A stretch of 64,000 nucleotides of DNA from an uncultured Marinicella sp. (GCA_947502925.1 CANNBS010000004.1:280112-344111), one strand, 5' to 3'; positions 52,779-60,680 are shown, numbered from the stretch's first letter. Numbers and translations: made by a program. Notes: generated by a model from the sequence alone, not told the origin.

Positions 52779-54101
52779 ATGTCTCAAGTAAACTACAAAG
52801 TAAAAACTAAAAGTATTCAAAGTGAGTTTAACAGCCCGCAAAATGGCCAACCCGTTGCTCATAAACGCACCCAACGCAGTCGCTTCACCTGCTGGCTGAA
52901 GAAACAGCTTCTGAAGCAACTTAACGACATTCAACACGCCCACCTGATTATTATCGAAGGTGATCAACAGTTTCATTTTGGCGATGAATTATCTGACTTG
53001 CAGGTCAGTATTCGGGTGCATGATGACCGGTTTTATTCTGCTTTGGCGCTGGAGGGCAGTGTCGGTGCGGCGGAATCCTACAGCCGAGGTGATTGGGATT
53101 GCGATGAATTAACCCGCCTGATTCGGGTTTTTGTGCGTAACCGTGACTGGCTCGATGGTGTCGAAAACGGCAGTGCCCGGATTAAAAATGCGTTGCTCAA
53201 AGTGGGGCATTTTTTCAACAAAAACTCACAACAGGGCAGTCGCAAAAACATTTCTGAGCATTATGATTTAGGCAACGATTTATTCCGTCTGTTTCTGGAT
53301 AAGCGGATGATGTATTCCTCGGCGGTGTATGAAAGCCCGTCGGATGACTTAGAAACAGCGGCAACGCGAAAATTACAGCTTATTTGTGAAAAACTACAAC
53401 TGAATGCACAAGATCACGTGATTGAAATTGGCACCGGCTGGGGTGGTTTTGCCATTTATGCCGCTAAACATTATGGCTGCCGCGTGACCACAACCACCAT
53501 TTCTGAAGAACAATATCGCTATGCTTGTGAACAGGTTAAGCGCGCCGGATTAACAGATCGCATCACGCTGCTGAAAAAAGATTATCGAGATCTCACAGGT
53601 CAGTTCGATAAACTGGTTTCCATTGAAATGGTCGAGGCCGTGGGTCATCACTATTTACCCACTTATCTGAAACAATGCGATACCTTGTTAAAACAAGACG
53701 GTCTGGCATTGATTCAGGCGATAACCATTGAAGACAGCCGTTACAAACAAGCCCTGAAATCTGTTGATTTCATCAAAAAGCATATTTTCCCCGGCAGTTT
53801 TATCCCTTCGGTGAGTACGCTGGTTGGTACTGCCGGTGATCACAGCCAATTAAAGCTCATCAATTTAGAAGACATTGGTGACAGCTATGCCAGAACCCTG
53901 GCCGATTGGCAGCAGCGTTTTAACCAACAAACCGAACAATTAGAATCTTTGGGTTATGACCAGCATTTTCGCCGTATGTGGCGGTTTTATTTCAGCTACT
54001 GTGAAGGCGGTTTTATTGAACGCGCCATCAGTGATGTGCATTTACTGCTGGCCAAGCCCGGTAACCGCCGAGCCATGTGGCGCAAAACCGATGTTTCATA
54101 A
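52779..54101 (+). CDS. cfa: Cyclopropane-fatty-acyl-phospholipid synthase
   Basis: This SAM-dependent enzyme transfers a methyl(ene) group to the double bond of membrane acyl chains. The 440 residues have an N-terminal lipid-binding domain (about 45-140), ISEHYDLGNDLFRLFLD, the SAM loop VIEIGTGWGGFAIYAAKHYG, EMVEAVGHHYLPTYL, and FIKKHIFPGSFIPS with the bicarbonate-site Tyr/His/Glu region. In this type of locus such an enzyme may methylate rather than cyclopropanate (compare UfaM). It is the fourth gene of the operon and abuts the DUF2878 gene. Confidence 0.93.
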   Translation: MSQVNYKVKTKSIQSEFNSPQNGQPVAHKRTQRSRFTCWLKKQLLKQLNDIQHAHLIIIEGDQQFHFGDELSDLQVSIRVHDDRFYSALALEGSVGAAESYSRGDWDCDELTRLIRVFVRNRDWLDGVENGSARIKNALLKVGHFFNKNSQQGSRKNISEHYDLGNDLFRLFLDKRMMYSSAVYESPSDDLETAATRKLQLICEKLQLNAQDHVIEIGTGWGGFAIYAAKHYGCRVTTTTISEEQYRYACEQVKRAGLTDRITLLKKDYRDLTGQFDKLVSIEMVEAVGHHYLPTYLKQCDTLLKQDGLALIQAITIEDSRYKQALKSVDFIKKHIFPGSFIPSVSTLVGTAGDHSQLKLINLEDIGDSYARTLADWQQRFNQQTEQLESLGYDQHFRRMWRFYFSYCEGGFIERAISDVHLLLAKPGNRRAMWRKTDVS

Positions 54102-54635
54102 ATGATGTCCGGTCGAATGAAAACCCTGATCCATGCCATGCTGCTCAATGCCCTGTGGTTTTCAGTGGTTCTGGGTGTGGCCTATCAGCATCAGCTTACC
54201 GCGGTGGTGGTGTTTGTGCTTATGGTGCTTGTCACCGCTTATGAAGGCTGGGAACGCAGTGACTGGATGGCTTTACTCATTGGTTTAATGGTCGGTGTGA
54301 TTTTGGACGGATTTTTACAGGTCAGTGGCTGGGTTGATTACGGTCAGTGGTTTAAGGGCAGTCAATGGTTACCGCCTTACTGGATATTGATGCTGTGGAT
54401 GGGCTTTGCCTTGTCCTTAAAAATCGGCATGCGTTGGTTATTTAAGCATTACTGGCTGGGCGCGATTTTTTTAATCATTGGTGCGCCCTTAAGTTATTTT
54501 TCAGCCGATAAACTCGGCGCTGTGGTGTTACAAAAACCCACCGCGGTGATGCTGCTGATTGCCGTGGGCTGGTGGTTTTATTTCAGTGTTTTATATGGCG
54601 TGAATAAATCCTGGAGAAACGCGTATGATTCTTAA
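54102..54635 (+). CDS. DUF2878 membrane protein
   Basis: A 177-residue inner-membrane protein with five or six hydrophobic segments. The beginning (LIHAMLLNALWFSVVLGVAY) and WVDYGQWFKGSQWLPPYWIL, with LWMGFALSL, fit the DUF2878 family found next to cfa genes. The function is unknown. Its start directly follows the cfa stop, and it overlaps the DUF1295 gene by 11 bases, so translation is coupled. MKTLIHAML at the sixth codon is an alternative start. Confidence 0.85.
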   Translation: MMSGRMKTLIHAMLLNALWFSVVLGVAYQHQLTAVVVFVLMVLVTAYEGWERSDWMALLIGLMVGVILDGFLQVSGWVDYGQWFKGSQWLPPYWILMLWMGFALSLKIGMRWLFKHYWLGAIFLIIGAPLSYFSADKLGAVVLQKPTAVMLLIAVGWWFYFSVLYGVNKSWRNAYDS

Positions 54636-55404
54636 CCATCCGATTATTCTGGCAACAGCGGCCTGTGTTTTATTACAGCTGTGTGCCTTTTTCTATCAGC
54701 TCAAAACAAAACATGCCGACAGTGTCGATATGGCCTGGGCCTGGGGTATAGTCATTGTGGCGATTATTTATCAGCTCACCTTAACCGCCGATATCAGCAA
54801 TCGTCTGATGGTGATGATTTTCCCGATCATCTGGTATGGCCGACTTGGCTGGCATCTGGTGGCACGTTATGACGGTGAGCAGGAAGATTCACGTTATCGT
54901 CACTTACGAAATCACTGGTCTAAAAACACGCAAGGAAAATTCTTTGTGTTTTTTATGTTCCAGGCGGGCTTAAGTATTCTGTTTTCATTACCGGCCTACT
55001 GGCTATTAACGTCTGGTGCGCTGGCAGTCTGGCAAATGGTCGCCGCTGTGCTGATTGGTGGTGGTGCTTTTATCGGTGAAAGCCTGGCGGATCGGCAGTT
55101 GCACCGCTTTAAGAAAAGCCATGACAGCAGTGAAGTCTGTAACGTTGGTTTATGGCGGTATTCGCGTCACCCGAATTACTTTTTTGAGTGGTTACATTGG
55201 TTCGTTTACCCGATTTTATTGTGGCACAGCGCTTATTTCTGGTATGCCTTAGGCATGGTGGCGCTGATGTTACTGTTTTTATTAAAGCTCACCGGCATTC
55301 CCTTTTCTGAACAACAAGCCCTTAAGAAACGCGGGCTGGCGTATAAACGCTACCAACAAAAAACCAACAAATTTTTTATAGGACCTGTCAACGATGATTT
55401 CTAA
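54625..55404 (+). CDS. DUF1295 (steroid 5-alpha-reductase-like) membrane protein
   Basis: A 259-residue polytopic protein of the DUF1295 family, related to the C-terminal domain of steroid 5-alpha reductases and isoprenyl methyltransferases. The diagnostic end is present: GLWRYSRHPNYFFEWLHW, then LTGIPFSEQQALKKRG and YQQKTNKFF. Such proteins may reduce enone-like double bonds or carry a methyl transfer; here a lipid with a modified double bond is the obvious candidate. It overlaps both neighbours by 11 bases. Confidence 0.9.
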   Translation: MILNHPIILATAACVLLQLCAFFYQLKTKHADSVDMAWAWGIVIVAIIYQLTLTADISNRLMVMIFPIIWYGRLGWHLVARYDGEQEDSRYRHLRNHWSKNTQGKFFVFFMFQAGLSILFSLPAYWLLTSGALAVWQMVAAVLIGGGAFIGESLADRQLHRFKKSHDSSEVCNVGLWRYSRHPNYFFEWLHWFVYPILLWHSAYFWYALGMVALMLLFLLKLTGIPFSEQQALKKRGLAYKRYQQKTNKFFIGPVNDDF

Positions 55405-56431
55405 TGCAATCAACTGGGTCGAGCGCGGCCTCGTTCCTGATTTTATGATTCGCGCCGGTATCCGGCATTTAATTAAAAAGCGCCTGAAAGAAGAACATGC
55501 GTTTAATCCGGGACAGGCATCAAAGCGATTTCATGAATTTCTGGATGAGCTGAAAAAAACCGCCATGGCCATCGACACCGACAAAGCCAACGAACAGCAT
55601 TATGAAGTGGACGCTGAATTCTATCGCTGGGTGCTCGGTGATTACGCCAAATATTCATCGGCCTACTACCAGCCGGGCGATGATTTATCTACCGCCGAGC
55701 GGCGGATGCTGGATTTATATATTGAACGCGCGCAATTAACAGACGGTCAGCAAATTCTGGAACTGGGTTGTGGCTGGGGCTCGCTGACCCTGTTTATGGC
55801 CGAACAATTTCCGAAAGCAAAAATCACCGGTGTCTCCAATTCTCATTCCCAAAGAAAATACATTATGGGACAGGCACAGGAACGGGGTTTAACGAACGTC
55901 GAGATTATCACTTGTGACATTAATGAATTAAGTTTGGAGCAACAATTCGATCGCATTATTTCGATTGAAATGTTCGAACATATCCGTAACTACCAACAAT
56001 TACTGGCCAACTGTTCGTCCTGGCTGAAGCCCGACGGTCTGATGTTTGTGCATATCTTTTGCCATCGGTTTTTAATGTATCCCTACGAGGTGCGCGGTGA
56101 AGACGACTGGATGTCGAAGTATTTCTTCAGCGGCGGTCAAATGCCGGCGCAAGATACCTTTTTATTTTTCCAGGATGATATGACTGTTAAGCAGCGCTGG
56201 CTGTTATCCGGTCAGCATTATGAGAAAACATCGAATGACTGGCTGGCCAATATGGACCGGTACAAAGCCGAAATTATGCCGGTATTACAGCGGGTTTATG
56301 GTGATGATGCAACGCTGTGGTGGCAGCGATGGCGCATCTTTTTTATGTCATGTGCCGAGCTGTTTGGTTATGATGACGGTAATCAATGGCTGGTGGGACA
56401 CTATTTATGGACACCAAACACGTCCACATGA
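55394..56431 (+). CDS. Second CFA-like SAM-dependent methyltransferase
   Basis: A 345-residue class I methyltransferase of the CFA synthase/coclaurine N-methyltransferase family. It lacks the N-terminal lipid domain of the first enzyme. SAM motif QILELGCGWGSLTLFMA lies at about 120-136, and ISIEMFEHIRNYQQLL, HIFCHRF and MPAQDTFLFFQDDM are typical of the branch. It probably acts on the product of the first CFA-like enzyme or on a different acyl position; this is inferred. It overlaps the DUF1295 gene by 11 bases and the kinase gene by four. Confidence 0.88.
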   Translation: MISNAINWVERGLVPDFMIRAGIRHLIKKRLKEEHAFNPGQASKRFHEFLDELKKTAMAIDTDKANEQHYEVDAEFYRWVLGDYAKYSSAYYQPGDDLSTAERRMLDLYIERAQLTDGQQILELGCGWGSLTLFMAEQFPKAKITGVSNSHSQRKYIMGQAQERGLTNVEIITCDINELSLEQQFDRIISIEMFEHIRNYQQLLANCSSWLKPDGLMFVHIFCHRFLMYPYEVRGEDDWMSKYFFSGGQMPAQDTFLFFQDDMTVKQRWLLSGQHYEKTSNDWLANMDRYKAEIMPVLQRVYGDDATLWWQRWRIFFMSCAELFGYDDGNQWLVGHYLWTPNTST

Positions 56432-57753
56432 GAAAACCGAATAAACAAGACAAAGGACTGGTCAGTAAACTGAATAAAGTCTTTATTATTCAGCTGGTCT
56501 TTATCAGCCTGGCCACCATCGGTGGTGTCTTTGGTGCGGCTAAAGTGGTGGAAAATGTCCTGATTAAACAGGCTTTACAGGGCGAAGCGAAGTTCTTCTG
56601 GGAACACCGGGCGAAAAAACCCGACTTCCCACTGCCTAAAACCATGAACCTCACCGGTTACATGGTCATTAATGATGATTTTTCTGCGGTTCCCGCGCCT
56701 CTTAAAACCATGGAAGAAGCCTATCAGCGGGTTGAACTGAACCACAAAATGCCGATTGCCTATGTGACGCAGAAAGGTAATCAGAAATTATTTCTGGTGT
56801 TTGAAGAAGCCCAGGTTTCGAAACTCGCGTTTTATTTTGGCATCACACCACTGGTCATTGTGTTACTGGCGATCTATCTGCCGGCTTTTATTTCCTATAT
56901 GCATTCAAAACGGGCCTTATCACCGATATTGCAATTGGTGCGTAAACTCGAGCAGGTGGATATCTCACAAACAGGCCTGAGTCAGCTGCATTTTGATGAT
57001 TTGAACCAGAACGCCAACAACGAAATCGCCACCCTGGTGGCCACCTTTGAAAAAGTCTCGGGTAAGATTGCTGAATTTGTTACCCGAGAACGTAACTTTT
57101 CGCGTTATGCCGGGCATGAGCTCAGAACCCCGCTGGCGGTGCTGAAAGGCAACATCGAACTGCTGAAAAAACAGCCCCTGGAACCCCCGGCGCAACGCCT
57201 GGTTAATCGCATGGAGCCGATGGTGTCGGATATGCAGGCTTTAATTGAAGCTTTGCTGGTATTATCCCGTGAAAACCAGGTCACCAACCAGGAAGTCACC
57301 ATGGTGAATGATGTGCTGAAAAACAGCGTCGAACAAGCCATCGCCTTATTCCCGGAAAAAACAGTCCATTTAAACTGGCAGGCCAGGCATCTGATTGAAG
57401 CGCCGCTGTCAGAGCAGGTTTTTGCCATGATTATCAGTAATCTGGTGCGAAATGCGTGTCTCTATTCCGGCGATGAACCTAAGATAACCGTGACCATCGA
57501 TTATAACCACGTCATCATTGCCGATCAGGGCAAAGGCATGGATGCCGATACACTGGCGCGCATTAAAGAACCCTTTTATCGCGGCGATGAATTCGGCGAA
57601 AAAGGCTTCGGCCTCGGCTTGTCCATTGTCGACTGGCTGTGCCAGCAAAGCGGCTGGCAAGTGAATTTTGAAAGCCAGCCCGGGCAGGGAACCCGCGTGA
57701 CATTAACACTAACCCAAGTTAGAATATTAGCTTCTGAGGAAAAAAACACATGA
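56428..57753 (+). CDS. Sensor histidine kinase of the lipid-modification operon
   Basis: A 441-residue transmembrane kinase. Two membrane segments (about 14-38 and 132-156) enclose a small periplasmic sensor of about 90 residues containing FFWEHRAKKPDFPLPKTMNL. A HAMP-like linker is followed by the H-box RYAGHELRTPLAVL with H230, the N-box ISNLVRNACLY, and DQGKGMD, GFGLGLSIV of the G-boxes. The start at 56428 overlaps the methyltransferase stop (ATGA); the frame reaches 56386 without need. It is encoded in the same operon as the enzymes, so it probably senses membrane state or damage and controls this operon. Confidence 0.92.
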   Translation: MRKPNKQDKGLVSKLNKVFIIQLVFISLATIGGVFGAAKVVENVLIKQALQGEAKFFWEHRAKKPDFPLPKTMNLTGYMVINDDFSAVPAPLKTMEEAYQRVELNHKMPIAYVTQKGNQKLFLVFEEAQVSKLAFYFGITPLVIVLLAIYLPAFISYMHSKRALSPILQLVRKLEQVDISQTGLSQLHFDDLNQNANNEIATLVATFEKVSGKIAEFVTRERNFSRYAGHELRTPLAVLKGNIELLKKQPLEPPAQRLVNRMEPMVSDMQALIEALLVLSRENQVTNQEVTMVNDVLKNSVEQAIALFPEKTVHLNWQARHLIEAPLSEQVFAMIISNLVRNACLYSGDEPKITVTIDYNHVIIADQGKGMDADTLARIKEPFYRGDEFGEKGFGLGLSIVDWLCQQSGWQVNFESQPGQGTRVTLTLTQVRILASEEKNT

Positions 57754-58436
57754 GCAACATTACCGTTTTACTGGTGGAAGACCACCAATCACTGGCAGAA
57801 ACCGTCACCGACTTTCTGGAACTCGCTGAAATCACCGTGGACTATGCCGCCGACGGCATCACCGGCCTGCACCTGGCCGTCACCAACCACTATGACGCCC
57901 TGATTCTGGATGTTATGCTGCCGGGTATCGAAGGCTTCGAAATCTGCCAGAAAGTCCGCAAAGAAGCCCGCTCCGATGTGCCAATAATTATGCTCACTGC
58001 CCGGGACCAGATCGACGACAAACTCACCGGCTTTGATTCCGGAGCCGATGATTACCTGGTCAAACCCTTTAATCCCGATGAACTCGTGGCCCGCGTCAAA
58101 TCCCTGGTCCGCCGCCACCGCGGCGAATTCGACCAAAGCGCCCTGCAAGTCGGCGACCTCGTCTTTGACCTCGCCACCATGCAAGTCAAACGCGGCAACG
58201 AGGTCTTAAAAGTCTCACCCACCGGCATGCAAATCCTCAAAGTCCTGATGAAAAAATCCCCCGAAGTCGTCACCAAAGAACACCTCACCCAACAACTCTG
58301 GGGCGATTTAGTCCCCGAATCCGACGTCCTCCGCAGTCATTTATATCTCCTGCGCAAAACCATCGACAAACCCTTCGACAAAGAACTCCTGCACACCATC
58401 CCCGGCGTGGGTTTGAAAATGGCGGATGAGGGTTAA
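57750..58436 (+). CDS. OmpR/PhoB-type response regulator
   Basis: A 228-residue regulator paired with the kinase. The receiver (about 1-120) has the acidic pair ED, acceptor D54 in LILDVMLPG, T in MLTAR and K in VKPF. The C-terminal winged helix (about 130-225) has LVFDLATMQVKRG and the VITKEHL-like VVTKEHLTQQLWGD helix, with RSHLYLLRKTIDKPF as recognition part. It overlaps the kinase by four bases. Codon use differs from the neighbours, with many more C-ending codons, especially after 58000. Confidence 0.94.
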   Translation: MSNITVLLVEDHQSLAETVTDFLELAEITVDYAADGITGLHLAVTNHYDALILDVMLPGIEGFEICQKVRKEARSDVPIIMLTARDQIDDKLTGFDSGADDYLVKPFNPDELVARVKSLVRRHRGEFDQSALQVGDLVFDLATMQVKRGNEVLKVSPTGMQILKVLMKKSPEVVTKEHLTQQLWGDLVPESDVLRSHLYLLRKTIDKPFDKELLHTIPGVGLKMADEG

Positions 58437-58451
58437 AATAACGAATAACAG

Positions 58452-58473
58452 GTAGGGTGGGCTCTGCCCACCA
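58452..58473. repeat. REP-like palindrome, copy 1
   Basis: GTAGGGT and the seven-base-pair palindrome GGTGGGC-TCT-GCCCACC lie 15 bases after the response regulator. Almost the same unit recurs at 63153-63174 and, inverted, at 63718-63739. It may also act as the end of the operon message. Confidence 0.75.
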
Positions 58474-58562
58474 AAATAGTGTATATCTACTGCAAAAGTT
58501 TCATATTTGCAATTTAATCCCGATATATTCGGATAATAATGCATTTATGCAATTTAAACTCG

Positions 58563-58695
58563 AAATAACAGAATAAAAGTGCAATTTTTAAGTATATATG
58601 AGTCACAATAAGTGAAAAAACGGCAAATATAAGCGAAAAACACCCATTTCTTGTTATAGTTTTGATTAAAATGCACATTTAATAAATTGTTATGC
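58563..58695 (+). other. Candidate attC-like recombination site before the first small cassette gene
   Basis: The left end (AAATAACAGAATAAAAGTGCA) is cited here only as AATAACAGAATAAAAGTG; the right end, ATGCACATTTAATAAATTG followed by GTTATGC (58689-58695), matches it when reversed: TAACA, TAAA, GTGCA and TTTTAA line up. The last heptamer is the exact inverse of GCATAAC at 59273, the start of the next site. Length 133 bases is within the attC range. It is AT-rich and degenerate, so the call is tentative. Confidence 0.45.
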
Positions 58696-58708
58696 ATAAG
58701 GACTCAGT

Positions 58709-59269
58709 GTGATACGAAAACTATTTCTGGTTTTAGTAATTGCGTCAATTCCAGCGCTCGCTTGGTCATATGCAAAGCCGTTAAGGTTACTTCTGCCTCA
58801 TTTAAATGGAGTGACGTGCAACGGCTCAGTGTGCGTGGAGGATACGAGTGGGATGTATCAAGCTATTGAGCTTTATGGCTCTGCGGTAAAGAACATCTCT
58901 GCAGCTCAACTTCCACTTAGAGCTAGCCCCACGTTTGTTTATTGCTCTACTGCAGAGTGCTACCAGTCGTTTGGTGGAGGAAATGAGCGAGCGATTTCTT
59001 ATCCGTTTCTCGGTACGGTTATAGCTCCTGAATCGTGGCAACGCTACATCACTCAGCACGAATTGGTTCATTGGTTCCAATTTTATGAAATTGGCCCTGT
59101 TTCGACCATGATGAAACCTGAATGGTTTAGAGAAGGTATGGCGTATGTGTATAGCAACGCACCGGAATCAGACATTCCAGAGCATTACTTGCCAATGATG
59201 GTAAAGTACGACGAGTGGCATTCCGATAAATCTTGGTCTGAAATAGTTCAGGACGCAGGAGACCTATAA
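58709..59269 (+). CDS. Secreted putative zinc metallopeptidase in a cassette-like unit
   Basis: A 186-residue protein starting at GTG, with AAGGA seven bases upstream. A signal peptide (about 1-21) precedes a domain with HELVH at 117-121 and E142 in WFREGMAYVY, the layout of a gluzincin-type zinc site (HExxH plus a downstream Glu). Four cysteines (C37, C42, C79, C84) could form disulfides. I recognise no named family. It ends four bases before an attC site and begins 14 bases after another, so it looks like an integron cassette gene. Confidence 0.7.
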   Translation: MIRKLFLVLVIASIPALAWSYAKPLRLLLPHLNGVTCNGSVCVEDTSGMYQAIELYGSAVKNISAAQLPLRASPTFVYCSTAECYQSFGGGNERAISYPFLGTVIAPESWQRYITQHELVHWFQFYEIGPVSTMMKPEWFREGMAYVYSNAPESDIPEHYLPMMVKYDEWHSDKSWSEIVQDAGDL

Positions 59270-59272
59270 TAT

Positions 59273-59349
59273 GCATAACAAAGCCATCAAATACGCTCCC
59301 TTCGGTCGCCGGACGCTCGCAAGCTCGCGCCGTTTATGGCGGCGTTACA
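59273..59349 (+). other. attC-type integron recombination site
   Basis: The site starts GCATAACAAAGCCATCAAA and ends TTTATGGCGGCGTTA. The two ends are inverted repeats: TAAC, GCCAT and AAA line up with TAAC, GCCAT and AAA of the reversed right end, with the mismatched spacer expected of attC. The centre has further pairing (CTCGCAAGCTCGCG). It starts four bases after the stop of the gene at 58709, as cassette attC sites do. The last bases after G (TTACAG) differ from the inverse of the left end, as expected when the next cassette supplies them. Confidence 0.75.
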
Positions 59350-59382
59350 GCAAACGCCAGTGAACTCGTTAGCATGGCAAAA

Positions 59383-59411
59383 TTGACGTCATAACGTTAT
59401 AGCGCTAAAAT
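59383..59411 (+). promoter_or_regulatory. Promoter and likely operator of the toxin-antitoxin pair
   Basis: TTGACG (59383-59388) and TAAAAT (59406-59411) are 17 bases apart. The spacer contains the palindrome ATAACGTTAT (59391-59400), well placed as operator for the ribbon-helix-helix antitoxin. Transcription would start about 22 bases before the ATG. Confidence 0.6.
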
Positions 59412-59440
59412 GCTTATTCATCACCAGCTATGGAGACGCC

Positions 59441-59674
59441 ATGAGCGAAACATCAAAGCGTTCTACAATTTATTTTGACCCGCAGTTGCATGCGGCACTC
59501 AGGCTGAAAGCTGCGCATACACACCGTTCCTTATCAGATATTGTTAACGAAGCAGTTCGGGCAGCGTTGGCTGAGGACCAGGAGGATTTAGCGGCCTTTG
59601 AAGAACGGGTTTCCGAGCCGACTATGAGCTATGAGGCCTTGTTGGATGATCTGAAGGCCAATGGCAAAATATAA
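59441..59674 (+). CDS. RelB/ParD-like ribbon-helix-helix antitoxin
   Basis: A 77-residue antitoxin. Residues 5-45 are a ribbon-helix-helix DNA-binding domain (KRSTIYFDPQLHAALRLKAA, then SLSDIVNEAVRAALAED). The acidic C-terminal tail (about 50-77) would wrap the toxin. It overlaps the toxin gene by 14 bases and has its own promoter with palindromic operator, the usual autoregulated arrangement. Confidence 0.9.
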   Translation: MSETSKRSTIYFDPQLHAALRLKAAHTHRSLSDIVNEAVRAALAEDQEDLAAFEERVSEPTMSYEALLDDLKANGKI

Positions 59675-59921
59675 GCTTGTCTTCAAGAAATCAGTCGCCA
59701 AAGATTTACGCCCCATCCCAAACAAAGATGTGGCCCGTATTCTTCAGCGCATTGAGACACTCCGAGAAAATCCCCGGCCAATTGGCAGTGAAAAGCTTTC
59801 AGGTCAGGAACGTTATCGGATTAGACAGGGCGTGTATCGAATTATCTATGAAGTGGCCGATAGGCAGTTAATCGTTACGGTGGTGAAAATAGCTCACCGA
59901 AAGCATGTTTATAAGCGTTAA
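59661..59921 (+). CDS. RelE/ParE-superfamily toxin
   Basis: An 86-residue basic toxin. It begins AKYKLVFKKSVAKDLRPIPN and contains LSGQERYRIRQGVYRIIYEV and the C-terminal VVKIAHRKHVYKR, matching RelE-type mRNA interferases; R and K/H residues in IRQGVYR and HRKHVYKR are the likely active-site groups. The family includes ribosome-dependent mRNA cleavers (RelE) and gyrase poisons (ParE); the RxGxYRIxY and HRKxVY pattern favours RelE. It is the second gene of the pair. Confidence 0.92.
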   Translation: MAKYKLVFKKSVAKDLRPIPNKDVARILQRIETLRENPRPIGSEKLSGQERYRIRQGVYRIIYEVADRQLIVTVVKIAHRKHVYKR

Positions 59922-60021
59922 AGACCGTAATTTTTCTTTTGCTTTATATCGATTCCACGATCAATGGCTGTGAAAATATCGCATTGGCTTAATTAAAATT
60001 TCAATTGTTGATGTTATCCAG

Positions 60022-60166
60022 ACACACCCCTCAATCCCCTCTCAAGAGGGGAGGCATAAAATTATCTTATTCGTTAAATTATAGAGTCATCGATGAAAAA
60101 ACTGACAATCCATTCCCCTCTGCCTTAAAGACCCTATTTTTAGTGAGAGGGGTGCAGGGATGTGTT
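60022..60166. mobile_element. MITE-like element with terminal inverted repeats
   Basis: The left end ACACACCCCTCAATCCCC and the right end, reversed AACACATCCCTGCACCCC, agree over about 23-26 bases with few mismatches; both continue into CTCTCA. A perfect hairpin CCCCTCT-CA-AGAGGGG sits inside the left end (60036-60051). The 145-base element has no coding capacity. A second copy starts at 63836. No clear target-site duplication is visible. Confidence 0.65.
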
Positions 60167-60234
60167 CAGGCAGAACAAAGAAAGTTAAAATCAGGTATTA
60201 TCTTGTTGCTTTGCGCTATGTGAGAATGAGTGAT

Positions 60235-60320
60235 CTGGCGAATAAGACATAAAAAACCCTGAAAAGATGAATTAAGGCCTAAATCTGGATTAAGATGCAT
60301 TTTTAATAAGTTGTTGTGGC
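60235..60320 (+). repeat. 86-bp direct repeat upstream of a small gene, copy 1
   Basis: The stretch from GGCGAATAAGACATAAAAAA to TTAATAAGTTGTTGTGG matches 61037-61122 over most of its length (GGCGAAT.AGACATAAAAAA, AAAGATGA, TTAAGATGC, TTTAATAAGTTGTT). It ends 13 bases before the start of the gene at 60333. The right 30 bases also match the end of the attC-like site at 58563-58695. It is a possible degenerate attC. Confidence 0.6.
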
Positions 60321-60332
60321 TCAATCAGAATT

Positions 60333-60680
60333 ATGAAGAATCTAATACTATTGGCGGTAGTTATTTTCGCTGGACTGCAAGTTTGGGAAAAATTTAGTGT
60401 TATTAGACAGCCTATATATGACGAACCATACGTTGCTGTTTATGGTCGGGATTCTTGCAGTATTACGAGCAAAATGATATCAGACCTTAAGGCTTCTGGT
60501 GTTAACTATCATTATTTTATAGTGGATAATCAAGATATAGCTGATGGCTTACATTCCAGGATGACTACGGCTGGAATCTCAACTCGGAGATATAACCTGC
60601 CAGTTGTCGATACAAATGGGGTGTTGGAAGTGAGGCCGCAATTCCAGGATGTATATGCAAAGTATAGTGCTGGGCTATAA
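60333..60680 (+). CDS. Membrane-anchored glutaredoxin-like protein
   Basis: A 115-residue protein with an N-terminal hydrophobic segment (about 4-17) and a thioredoxin-fold domain. VAVYGRDSCSITSKMISDL resembles the glutaredoxin active-site strand and helix with a single cysteine (C42, CSIT in place of CPYC), and YNLPVVDTNGVLEVRP fits the cis-proline strand. It lacks the second cysteine, so a monothiol role or loss of redox function is possible. It lies directly after the 86-base repeat, like a cassette gene. Confidence 0.65.
   Translation: MKNLILLAVVIFAGLQVWEKFSVIRQPIYDEPYVAVYGRDSCSITSKMISDLKASGVNYHYFIVDNQDIADGLHSRMTTAGISTRRYNLPVVDTNGVLEVRPQFQDVYAKYSAGL

Larger units (their letters stand above)
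59922..60332. other. Gene-free spacer with MITE-like element and repeat
   Basis: This 411-base stretch holds no supportable gene. It contains the MITE-like element at 60022-60166 and the first copy of an 86-base repeat at 60235-60320, described separately. The open frame at 60005-60223 is a translation of the element itself. Confidence 0.6.

Noticed and set aside
60005..60223. 72-codon frame over the MITE-like element
   Set aside because: The frame is created by the inverted repeats (TPQSPLKRGG is a translation of the terminal repeat); no start signal.
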